This document shows, one piece after another, positions 1 to 19,830 of a stretch of DNA of 64,000 bases. The first letter of the stretch is position 1, and each line of letters starts with the position of its first letter. The stretch is from Paguma larvata (Eukaryota; Chordata; Mammalia; Carnivora; Viverridae): assembly GCA_030068075.1 (NCBI GenBank), contig CM057841.1, positions 34,389,030 through 34,453,029 on the forward strand, written 5' to 3'. The position numbers and the translations under genes are program-made. A model generated the notes under the pieces. It saw only the letters and a program-made list of their open reading frames with translations. It was not told where the DNA came from and did not search any database.

Positions 1-1422
1 GGGAGCCCGACCTCCCAGGGCCTCAGTTTCCTTATTTGTCCAATGAGCATAATGGTGCTTGTTTCTTAAGGTTTGGGGGAGGATGGGGGTTACTTTGTGC
101 AAAATCCTAGAATGAAACCTTGCATTTTCAAAGACCCTCATTCGCGTTGGCTTTGCTACTGGAGAAAGTGAGCACACCGCCCTCGGGGTGTGCGAATAGA
201 GGCGGAAGGTCCCCCGGTCCTGGGTGATGCCCAGCCGTGTGCATGGTGAGCCGGATGAGCCTGGTCTGTGCCTCCACCGCCCTTCCCCGGAGGGGGCCTG
301 TCCCTCAGCCTTAACCAGGCTCCCCACCTGCCTGCGGGGAGGAGGCCTGGCCGCGTGTCTTGTCCGCCTCTCAGCCAGGAGCCGGGACCGGAGGCAGAGG
401 AAAGAAAGGGAGGGTTGGCGGCTGGCCTTCGGAATGCTAGGGTTCTGTACTCCAAAGACGGGCTTTCTGCCAGGTCCACAGTAGCCCCCGGGGCAGGGTG
501 GCAGCTGGGCTGACCTTGGAGGCCTGGCCTTGGGCAGTGTGGGAACCCAGAGGGGAAGGGGCGTTTTAGCCAGACAGTTGAGGTCCGCCTGTGGTTTGCG
601 AGCGAGGAGACTCCGGCCGGAAGGAGAGGGCCCAGCACCTTCTTTGCTCCCTGCTGCCACCTGGCAGGTAAGCCCAGCCCTTCCCCGTAACTATAGGGGA
701 CCTGGTCTATAGAGAAGACAGACGGGTCAAGGATCACAGTCACCCACTTAACCCTGGAGGAAACCGAGGCTCAGAGAGGGCATGGGCCGACCGAAAGTTC
801 CCAGGGCCAAGTCTGGACAAGTCTGGAGCTTGCACAGGTAACTCCTGCCAACCCTGCCGGGGGCGGGAGTCTGCGTTCCCTGGGCAGGTGCAGTGCCCCG
901 GGGTCCTAGAGCCCAGCCTCAGCCGCTCCTGGGGGACAGGGCCGAGGGGAGACTTGGCAGGGGGCTGCACAACGCGCCGGGAGCATGGAGCTGGCACCAG
1001 CGTCCTCGGACTGCCGGTGCCCAAGCCCAGCCTGGGCCGGGCCTGGGACCCGTGCTGATCCCTTCTCTTGTGTAGGTGCCGGGTCCCTCTAATCTATTCC
1101 CAAGTTTTAAGAGGCTTTGATTCTCGGCTTCTAAAAGCGCTGGCATGTTCATTTGTGTCTTTCTTCCTCCCCCTCTGCCCTTCTCTCCCTCCCTCCCTCT
1201 CTCTCAATTCCAGCCTTTTAAGTGTCGCAGCCGCTTGAAGCGAGGCCGAGAGCCCAGCTGGCTGTGGCCAACTTTAATGGACTGGCTAACCTGGGGACCG
1301 GGCTGGCAGGGCCCCCTTTTCCCAAGAGCTGCTGCTGCCGGCCTAAGGGCGGTGGGATGGGGGGGCATACACCTCAGGCTCCCTGGGGACCTCTTGCCAG
1401 GAAGCGTCAAGGATGGTGATGA

Positions 1423-1437
1423 GTTGCCCTGGGGAAC
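1423..1437. promoter_or_regulatory. X-box-like element (GTTGCCCTGGGGAAC) in the ADGRG1 5' region
   Basis: The two half sites GTTGCC and GGGAAC approximate the RFX palindrome. In other placental mammals an RFX-bound element controls one of the non-coding first exons of ADGRG1. Whether this is the orthologous element cannot be decided from the sequence alone. Confidence 0.25.
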
Positions 1438-1780
1438 GTCACTGTCTAAATGGCTCCCCGCAGCCCATCTCAGGCTAGCTAAGGGCGTGTGGCGTCAAGA
1501 TTTTTGAGAGCTTGTTTCTCACGTTGACAACAGGTGCTCATGCTAAAAAGGATGCACCATCACAGTGGGCTGGGAAACTAAGCCCAAACAAGTTCTGTGG
1601 ATTTTCTTTTTGCAGGACTTATCAGAGCCTTTGATATGCTAATACATAAGACCAAGCAGGGGCCTGCAGCATGTCTCTAATGTGGGGACTAGTGCTTCTC
1701 AGAAAGTACTCTGGCAAGTTACTGGTTGGTAAGGACAGGGAGACAGTCTCATAGAAGGGATAGAACCCACAATGACAAAA

Positions 1781-1906
1781 AGCATGGCTTTGAGGTCGGG
1801 CGGCTTCGGGTTTGAGTCCTGGCTTGGCTGCTTCCTTGCTACATGATGCCGGGCATCACCTAACCTCTTTGGACTTTAGTTTCCTTATCTTTAAAGCGGG
1901 GGTAAC
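1781..1906 (+). repeat. MIR element, left part
   Basis: Runs from the core (gtttgagtcctggcttggctgcttccttgct) region to tttccttatctttaaagcggggg. It is continued at 2107 after an inserted SINE. Confidence 0.7.
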
Positions 1907-2106
1907 GGGGCGCCTGGGTGGCTCGGTCGGTTAGGCATCCGACTTCGGCTCAGGTCACGATGTTGCGGTTTGCGGGTGTGAGCCCCGCGTCGGGCTCCCT
2001 GCTGTCAGCGCAGAGTTGGCTTGGGGTCCTCTGTCCCCCACTCTCTGCCCCTCCCCACTCTCGTGTGTGCTCTCTCTCTCCCAAAAGTAAACAAACGTTG
2101 ACATAA
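1907..2106 (+). repeat. Carnivore tRNA-Lys SINE (SINEC), sense
   Basis: Begins with the tRNA-like head gggcgcctgggtggctcggt (A box), has a B-box-like gtttgcgggtgtgagcccc, a CT-rich stretch and an A-rich tail. It splits a MIR. Confidence 0.9.
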
Positions 2107-2200
2107 GGGGAGGTGATGGTAGCGCTTACTCGACAACTTACCTTCAGGGCTGAATGAGAATTTGTGCGACGTGCTTTGCACGAGGCCGGCCCGCATTGAG
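2107..2200 (+). repeat. MIR element, right part
   Basis: aggtgatggtagcgcttac, then gggctgaatgagaatttgtgcgacgtgctttgcac, continues the MIR consensus after the SINE. Confidence 0.6.
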
Positions 2201-3209
2201 CCCCTGCTAAACAGAGCTGCCGTCGCCCCACTCCTCAGGTTCCAGGGGTCCCCCCGCTGTGCCCGACGGACGCTGTTCGTCCCCACCCGGCGTGTGGTGT
2301 CCTGCCGGGCACCGTGTGGCTGGAGTGCGGAGGCGGAGGGGGCAGGGAGCACAGCCCCGAGGCCCAGGGCACCGACCGACCGGATCCTCCTCGGGGAGGA
2401 GGACGGGTGTGGGGAAAGGCCTGGAGGTGGGAACCCCCAAGCCCGGGCTCGCCTCTGCTTGAGCGACTCTCTGCTGGACTCCCTGAGGCCTCTTTAGTGA
2501 ATGTTCTGGTGTCAGATAAGACAGGCCGCGGGGGCGGAGGGGGGGTGGTGCTCTGATAACTGCTCTTGGGGAGGACTCCGTGGCCTTCCTCATGGACAGA
2601 CCCTTCCCTTCCTCGCTCGCAGGGAGCTCTCTGCTGCGCCCCTTCCTCAGTCTCCCCGCAGGACCCAGGTCCATTTGGGCACACAGAGGGAGTCGTCACC
2701 TAAGGGCTTGGCTGGACCCGAAGGCGCTGGCGGGGGTGGGGGGTGGGAGAGACGGGGTGGGAGGGAGAGGGGGGCGGGGCCGTGCCGGCAAGGTCGGCCC
2801 TCCAGCAGGTCTGGCGCCAGAATGCAAGATTCACCCCAGGCGGAGAGCGGGGGAGTGAGTGGGCACGACCTTGGCATCCGCCAGCCTCCGGCGGCCAGCG
2901 GCTAGCTTAATTTTTATTCTCCTTTATTGTAGAGGAATTCCTGAAACCTGAAGTCACCGTTTCTTTCCCCCAGCCGTCCCAGAACATCCTTCCAGGGTGA
3001 CCCTGTAGCCTAGGTGGTCCCCCGGCTTGAGCTCGGCCACCAGTTCCCAGTTCCCGGCCGGGGAACGGGGGCAGAGGGAGGAGACTGAGCATTGGCGGGG
3101 TCAGCAGGGCTGGGCTGGGCTGGGAGGGGGCTGTGGCCCTGGGTCCCACTCAGGACTCTGGGGGCCTGTCTTTTGATTTGTTGGATACGTGGTGTTTCTA
3201 AGTAAAGTT

Positions 3210-3430
3210 TACTTTTAATAATTTTTAAAATATTTACGAGAGAGAGACAGACAGACAGAGTATGAGTGGGAGAAGGGCAGAGAGCGAGACACACACACAG
3301 AATCCGAAGCAGGGTCCAGGCCTCAAGCCGTCAGCACAGAGCCCGACAGGGGGCTCATACCCGTGAGCCACGAGGTCATGACCTGAGCCTACGTTGGACC
3401 CTTAACCGACTGAGCCTCCCAGGCGCCCCA
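3210..3430 (-). repeat. Carnivore SINE, antisense
   Basis: Degenerate T-rich tail, GA-rich block, then cacagagcccgacaggggg and the inverted head ctgagcctcccaggcgcccc. Confidence 0.88.
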
Positions 3431-5280
3431 GTAAGACCGACTTCAATCAGATACTTCAGAAAGCACCGGCGGAGGGTCCTCGCAGCCCCCCAGCCCACCC
3501 CGCGCAGAGGAAACACCTGCGGGCATCTGGCATCTGTTCCGTTCTAACCGCCTCCCCCGGCTGCCCTTTGAGGTCTGAGCAGCCCCCTGTTCCTCCCCCG
3601 CAGAGCGGGCCTGCCCCCGCGCCCAGCCGTCCTCGGCTTTGTCCTCGCCCCCTGCGCACCTGCACGCGCACGCATTCCCACCCTGGCAGGCTTTCACGCT
3701 CACCCGCCCCGCTCCTTTCCCCTGGCCTGGGCCAAGCCCTTTCCTAAGTCCCCTGCGTGGGGCTCAAGGGAGTGGCCTGCAGCTCCATGCCGCCCCCCCC
3801 CAACGGAGAACGGCGGGAATGGAGACTGGTGCTGGAAAGCCGAGCCGGGTCCTCTCCCTTCAGTCCCATCCCCGAGGAAGGCCAGATGGGGCTCCCCCCC
3901 ACCCCAGGGCTCCCCTTCCTCCCGTGCCCTCCTGCCGCCTTCTGTCCTTCCGGGTTCCTGGCACCCCGCTAAACGCCAGGTGAGGAGCACGACATGTCCT
4001 CGCCCCTGGGGTGGCCAAGAGGCACCGCGCTGGCCGCCAGCCCAGCCATTGTCACTCAGCAGCGAGCGATCTGGGGTTGGCCCCCCTCCCCCCCGTTGTC
4101 TCCGACTTTCTCTGTAAAACACGGCTACTGTCATCCCGGGCTCGTGACCCGTGATTCCGAGCCCTCGGAGTCTCCTTCCATGGGACGCTTGTTAAAGCCA
4201 GCCTCCCCGCTCGCACCCCAGGCCGGCCGCCTCCGACCCTCGGAGTGCCAGGCGTGCGAATCTGCATCTTAGTGACCTCCCGGCGAGGTTCTGGCCCACG
4301 GGCTCCGCTGGTAGGAACTTCTCGTGGCAGTGGGGTTCTCCACCCCCCCCACCCTGGGAGCACGTAGTTAATTCCGATGACAGGGACAGGGCGGTCAGGG
4401 AACGCTTTGTGGGGAGGGTGTGTCTTAACCAAGTCTCAGTAGGTGGGTCGGGCGGGCCTGGGACAGGGAAGGCATTCCAGGTCGAGGGTCAGCCTGGAGG
4501 CGGCGCCGGGGCGTTCGGGGCCCACGGCGTGTGTGACACGGGAAGAAGGAGAGTAGGGGGCAGCAGGTCTGCGCGGCAGCCCGGCTGGACACGGAGTGGT
4601 GCCTGCCCGGGAAGGGTTAACCGCAAGCCCGACCAGGTCCTGTTCACTCAGCTTCCACCGCTATCCTCCGAGGAAATGGGTTTTCCAGGAGCTCGGACTG
4701 GGCCAGCAGTGTCTCATGGCGCTACATGGATGGCAGAGGAAGTGACTCAGGCCCCAGGCAGGGGGGGGAGGGGAGAAAGTGAGCCACGGGTCCCCTGCCC
4801 ATCGCCCCCTGCCGCAGCATGAGGATGGGCAGGGCCGGGCCCGAGCTGGAGCCAGACCGCCTTCTCTGGGGGCCAGCGGGGCCTGGGGGTGGGGGAGTGT
4901 CAGCTTGGGCGAGCCCTGGCCACCCTCTGCTCCGCCCGCTTCCTTGGGGACCCCGGGATGGTGGCCCCCATTGTGTCGAGCTGGGCCGGACCGTTCTGTT
5001 CTCTGTGTGTGTTTACGGAAGGCCCGAAGTCCAGGGCAGCTGCCCCGGAAAGGGGGGAGGTCTCCTCTGAGGTGTGGCCCCCAACCCCCCTCTCCCAGGC
5101 TGGGATTGTCTGCACCGCCGATGGTCTTGGCTGCCCCCCACTCATTTGTCTCTCCCTTTTTTTTGGGGGGGGGTTCTCCCAAAGCCTAGGGAGCACGCAT
5201 CTCTGGGGCCCTGGCCAGTAGTAGCTCTGCAAGGAGTTCTCCAGAGCGAGACCCGGGCCCGTGTCTTGGCTCCTCCCGGA

Positions 5281-5400
5281 GTGATCTTGGGCCGGGCGGC
5301 ACCTTCCCTAGCCTCAGTTTCCTGGTCTGTAAAATGGGAAAACGGTAGGACCGCCCTGACGCGCTGGCTCTGGGAATTTCACGTGACCGCGTAGGTGAGG
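5281..5400 (+). repeat. MIR fragment
   Basis: gtgatcttgggc, then cctcagtttcctggtctgtaaaatggg, is the conserved MIR core and 3' side. Confidence 0.55.
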
Positions 5401-6254
5401 CCGCCGCAGCGGTCATCATGGCGCTGCTGCCGGCACAGCCCTCCGGGCAGCCCCACGGCCCGGCGCCGTGTGGGGTTTCACGACGGCCTTGCCCGCGGGC
5501 CGATGCTGGGTTTGGGGAGCATTCGATGGCCGAGCTCTGCCCAGCTCTGCCCGGCCACAGCTCCCGAGACCGGGGACAGGGTTCTGTCCGCATGGTTTGT
5601 GCAGAGGTCCACGTGGGGGCCACTGGCCCCAAAGCACAGGACCCCGCCCCGCCCCCCCGGGCTGAGCCAAGTTGGGGGGGGGCACCCGGGGTGGTGGCCA
5701 GGGCATTCCGCAGCCCTGCCCGAGGTGCTGGGACAGTGCGGCCCCCGCCGTGGGTGTCCATGTGGGCTGCGTGGGGTGGCGGGCGTGCATCCAGGGGGCA
5801 GACTGTAGGGGGTCCCTGGCTTCGGGGAGGGGCGCGGGAGGGAGGGCGGTGTGATGAGACGGGCAGTGGGAGAAGTTCTCCATCGCGTGAAGTGGGGACG
5901 GGAAGGTGCTAAGTGGACAGGCCGGGCGGCGCCCTGCCCCTTCCCGGGGTGGGGGCCGGAGTCCTCTCATTGTTCCCGGTCGGGCTCTCCTATCTCCTGT
6001 CTCCTGTTCTGTGCACAGCCTCCGGACGGGCTGCGAGGGGGGGGGGGGGGTTCGGTCTTCCCCTCGCGCTCCCGGAAGGGAGGTCTCACGCTCCAAGAAT
6101 TTCCCGTCAAGGTGCTCTGGAGGCTGAGCTGGCCCAGGCCGGCAGGGGCGCGGAGGGTGGGGAGGGGGGGAGGAAGGCCGGGGGTTGACTCAGGGGCAGG
6201 CATCGGCCGGGCAGAAAGCGCGTGGAGGTGTTCGGCTGAGGCCTATGGCGCCTA

Positions 6255-6420
6255 TCACAGGCATGGTCCTGTTCTAAGGCCTTTGCAAGTGTCAGTGCAT
6301 TTGCCGATGTGGAAAGCAAGGCCCAGAGAGGGGGAGTGAGTAGCCCGAGGACACACAGCGAGTGAGCAGGAGCCCTGGAAGTCGAACCCAGAGAGTCTGG
6401 CTCCAGGGTCCTCCCCGCTG
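6255..6420 (-). repeat. MIR, antisense
   Basis: Holds gatgtggaaagcaaggcccagagaggg, then gacacacagcgagtgagc and gtcgaacccag, the inverted MIR order. Confidence 0.6.
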
Positions 6421-7174
6421 CCTGGGAGTGGGTTAAAGGAAGCCAGGCCGGCTTTGTCCGTGGGGACAACATCATCCATTTTGGAGTGGCCGTTGACACA
6501 GCCGGGGCGGGGTGGAGACGAGCCTGGAGGGGTCAGGGTCGTGCGGTTGGTCGCGTATCTGTGTGTGAGGGCCTCCACGGGATGCAGCCTCGCTCATGCC
6601 CCTCCAGCGATTAGAAGTTCTCTTCTTTGGCTAGGCCTTTCTGCTCTCGAAGCTCAGCCTGGGACAGCTGACGCAACGTGGGTGATTCTGCCCTGTCCTG
6701 GGCCCTTGTCCGCCAACAGTGGTGGCTCGCTCTGAACAGTCAGTGGGCCAGAAAGACACGTGGATCTTGGCTGGCTCCGTCCTTGCATGCTCTGTGATGT
6801 CAGGAAGCCATTGAGCCTCTCTGGGCCTTGAATCTGAATACCGTGACACAGAGAATTTGATCTGTCAGCTATGAGTTCACAAGTATAGAGCCGTGGTCAT
6901 AGCGAGGGGGGCTGCCTGGAGGAGGTGACATTTGGATCAGGGATCAGAGGTGGACAGCAATAGGGACTGGCAGAAAGGAGAGGAAAAGAAGGGGCCCAGG
7001 AGGGACATCCTCTTGTCTGCGGATGCTGGGCTGCCTCCTGCTGGTCTGAGGTGGCGGGAGGCAGTTTCCAAAGGAGGCCAAACCCTCCGAGAGCACGCAA
7101 AGCAGAACCTAAAAGGTCACAACCCGGGTAACGGTGGCCTTTCCCTAAAACGTTTTCACATGTGTTAAAAAGAA

Positions 7175-7375
7175 TATTTTTTTAAAAAGTTTATTTTGAG
7201 AGAGAGTGCATGCACGCACACGAGCCAGGAAAGGACAGAGAGAGGGAGAGAGAGAGTCCCAAGCAGGCTCCGCGGGGTCAGCACAGGGCCCAAGACAGGG
7301 CTCAAACTATGAGATCTTGACCTGAGCCGAAATCAAGAGTCGGACGCTTAGCCGACTGAGCCACCCGGGCGCCCC
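7175..7375 (-). repeat. Carnivore SINE, antisense
   Basis: aaaaagtttattttgagagagag at the tail side, gactgagccacccgggcgcccc at the inverted head. Confidence 0.9.
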
Positions 7376-7894
7376 TCATATGCTTCTTCTAAGGGGTCCC
7401 GTGATGCCACCGAGGCAAGACGATGACAAGGCCTAAAGAAATTGGGGTTCTGTTATGCATGGCGGGACATAGGAGCCTGACTCCTATGTCAGGGGCCATG
7501 TTCGTTCAAGGAAGGAGACGATGAGCTCCCACCGGGGCCACCTGTCCCTTTAAAGCTACCCTCAAATATTCGGTCCAAAAGCCACCTCATCCTGGAAGCG
7601 CCCCCCCCCGGCTTCCCCTAAACTCAGACTCCTCAGGTGCACCCGGTTTCCCAGGCTTCCCTCTGTCTGGCTTGTGACGGGTGACTGTGTCTGCCGCCAC
7701 GCCGTAGGCAGGTACCCATGCAATGAGGACGCCTGCGTGTGTCCGCCAGCGCCTAGCTCAGTCACAGGGCCAGCCGGCAGGGGCGAGGGCCAAGCGACCT
7801 GGCATCTCTCTGTGAGTGCCAGGCGTGCAGGTTCCCTGCCAGGCCCCACAGTCCTGACCAGGCGAGGAGAGCCCGCGCCTCTGGAGCCATCTCG

Positions 7895-7995
7895 GGCAGG
7901 TCGTTTAAGCCCTTGGGCTTCAGATTCCCTGTCTGTGAAATGGGCCAACAAGAGGGCCCACTCCGCAGGGTGGAAGCGAGGATTAACACAGGCAC
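7895..7995 (+). repeat. MIR fragment
   Basis: cttcagattccctgtctgtgaaatggg, then gtggaagcgaggattaacacagg. Confidence 0.5.
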
Positions 7996-8166
7996 AGGGG
8001 TGCGGTGGGAGAGCCCAGGCTGGCAGATCGGCTCTCGGCTAATGGAGGTCTTGGGGGTTCAGAAGGGCCCAGTCTACGCTTGGGGGAGCTGGGCCATACC
8101 GTCTCTGTGTCCCTGTCAGACTGCAACACACGTCTGCTGTTCGGCTGTCCAGGGCCCTGGGAACTG

Positions 8167-8225
8167 GCTCCCCCTGGTGGTCATGACAGGAAGCACCCTT
8201 TTCCTCTGTTCCCTGCAGAGGGCGC
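8167..8225. promoter_or_regulatory. Pair of CTCF-like motifs in opposite orientation upstream of ADGRG1
   Basis: GCTCCCCCTGGTGG at 8167-8180 fits the reverse complement of the CTCF core (13 of 14 positions of CCASYAGRKGGCRS by eye). CCTGCAGAGGGCGC at 8212-8225 fits the forward core equally well. They point away from each other, about 0.74 kb before the first coding exon of ADGRG1. Confidence 0.35.
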
Positions 8226-8639
8226 TGTGGGTGCGCGGACGCCTCACTCCATTTCCCTCACCCCTCCAACCGCCCCAGCCTTTGTCCCGCAAGCTCCGTG
8301 CACAAGGCCCTGTCCGCAGAGACGGACCAGGGGCTCCCCCGCTAGCTGAGGAGGGAAGGCACCATCCCACACTGCCTTGGGGACAGAGGAAGCCCTAGCC
8401 GGTAGCGGGAAGCAAAGGAGGCTAGGACTGACGGTAGAGGGAGTTGAGGAAGGCTTCCTGAAGGAGGTGTCGTCTGAGCTGGCTCTTGGGGATGACGATG
8501 GTGAGGTTCGGGAGGAAACTCGGAGAGTCCCTTTCTCCTGCGTCTCCTCCAGGCCTGGACGGGCAGAGGGGCGGGGGTGGTTCCAGGTGGCCCTGTGGAG
8601 CCTTCCCCACCAGATTCCGGCCAAGACGACCCATCACTG

Positions 8640-8730
8640 CTGGGTCTGGAGGGAGGCACTACTAGCTCCATTTTCTGTGACTTATGCAGGGTCATGCAGC
8701 AAGTGGGAGGAGGAGCCAGGACTCGAACTC
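8640..8730 (-). repeat. MIR fragment, antisense
   Basis: ctccattttctgtgact, then gggtcatgcagcaagtggg and ccaggactcgaactcag. Confidence 0.5.
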
Positions 8731-8959
8731 AGCCGGGCTCTGGACAGCCCCGGCCCCTTGAGGTTCGGCTTCTGGCAGCTCCGGGGAGGTCCACGGGCTG
8801 TGTCCACACTCGCTTTCTCACCTCACGGCCCACACCCACCCGGGCCACACTGGCTTCCCCCTCTGCAGGGCTGGCCCAGCCGCCTCGCGGATCTGGCCCC
8901 AGCTGACACTCCCGGCCTCTTTCAGGCGGTGACTTCTCAGGGTGACTTTGGGGAGAAAG

Positions 8960-18531
<9,572 letters not shown>

Positions 18532-19740
18532 GCCGCCGGCCGCCCTCCAGGAGCCGCGTGAGGAAACAGAGCCGCGGCCGCTCCTCGCCGCCGTCCGCCG
18601 CCCCCACGGCCAGGCCCGACACTTGAGGGTCAGCCGGAGACTTGAGACGAAGGCCCAAGGACCTCCAAGCGAGGGGGCGGGTGCCCTTGGCAGCCCGAGT
18701 CCCGGGCCAGGGCTTCTGAATTGGCCTGCGTGCCGCTCGGCCCTCGGGTCCAGCTCACAAGGGGCTCAGGAGTGGGACCGTCCCCCTGCTGTGCTGACGG
18801 GGGGCCTAGCTGGTCTCAAGTCACCACCCCCGGGCCTGGCCCTCGTGGCTGGGGATGGGAGCCCTCACGGCCCCAAGGTCAGGTCCCGGACCCGTGAGGC
18901 CTGGTGGCGTCCTTGGCCCTGTGTCCCCACCCGGGACAGAAAAGTGCCATGGTTGTTCTGTCTCTGGTGTCCCACGAGGGCGCTCGGCGGTCCTGTCATT
19001 GTAGCCTGAGAGGGGCACTCAGGGCACGTGGGCTGGGGCGGAGCTTTGAGCCAGACCCCTGGAGGAGGAGAGCCCCCTCCTGGGGCAGCGTCTCCTCTAC
19101 CTTGGAGCCCAGGGCCCTCCATCGGCCTCCCTGGCCCTCTCTCCCCGGCCCTCCCTCTCCAGCCCTCCGCTCAGCCCTGGGGGCCCCCGGTCCCCCTGCT
19201 GTATTTTGGGCTGTGGTTTCCGAGAGCCACCCGGTGCCTGCTGTAAACCTCTATCTACCACACGGACTTTTGCCTGCCCTTGACTCAGGCTTAGTATAGA
19301 CATTCTGGGCCGGGCTAGGTCCTTCTGTCCATCTGGGCCTTTCTGTAAGCTACATCAAGCTTGCTCACCCCTGCCAAGCCCATCCCTCACAGGGGCGCTC
19401 AGCCTCTCTCGAAGCCCTCTTGTGGCGAGAACTGTGGGCATAGCAATGCAGAATTGATTCTGCCCCGGTACCCAAGAAGACTGAGACATGCCTCCCCTGG
19501 TGACCTCGGCCTAGACCTCTAAAGGGTTGGAGCTACAGGCATGGGGTTAGCGGAGCCATCATTTCTTGCTGGGGATCCGGGAAGACTTCCTGTAGGAGGC
19601 GGCATTTGGGCTGGATCTTAGCCTCAAAGACGGGGAGGTCTTTGTTTTTAAGTCCTATCTCATTGGTCTTTTGAATTTAAAGAAGTAGATGTTTGTTGTA
19701 GAGAATTTGGAAACTGTAGAAGAGCACACAGAAGAAAATA
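18532..19740 (+). other. ADGRG1: ADGRG1 3' untranslated region (end not resolved)
   Basis: GC-rich sequence after the stop codon, without another ORF of merit. I see no AATAAA until 19737-19742, and that one lies inside an old A-rich interspersed repeat. The true poly-A site may use a variant signal earlier, for example near 19240-19310 where the GC-rich UTR composition ends. Confidence 0.4.
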
Positions 19741-19830
19741 AAAATCAGTTCTTGACATCACCTAACGAACCAACGTAAACAGTTGAGCTTTCTTCTGAGC
19801 TTCCTTCTGTGCTTCTCTTAAGAGTCACTG
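19640..19830. repeat. Old A-rich interspersed repeat, family not assigned
   Basis: gagaatttggaaactgtagaagagcacacagaagaaaataaaaatc resembles a common diverged mammalian repeat. It marks the shift from the GC-rich ADGRG1 3' UTR to intergenic sequence. Confidence 0.4.

Larger units (their letters stand above)
1..8925. other. 5' regulatory and intronic region of ADGRG1 with no supported coding exon
   Basis: GC-rich and without long conserved reading frames. In human, ADGRG1 has many alternative non-coding first exons spread over tens of kilobases upstream, so this stretch is expected to hold some of them. Possible donors such as gtaagc at 667 are visible, but no exon can be fixed. It also holds MIR fragments and three carnivore SINEs, listed separately. 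Confidence 0.5.

Noticed and set aside
6890..6960. Recurrent gcctggaggaggtgacatttg-like phrases (also about 8450, 12065, 19575)
   Set aside because: They resemble remnants of L2-type repeats but are too short and diverged to assign with confidence.
19737..19742. AATAAA as the ADGRG1 polyadenylation signal
   Set aside because: It lies within an old A-rich interspersed repeat and lacks a clear GT-rich element; kept only as a possibility.
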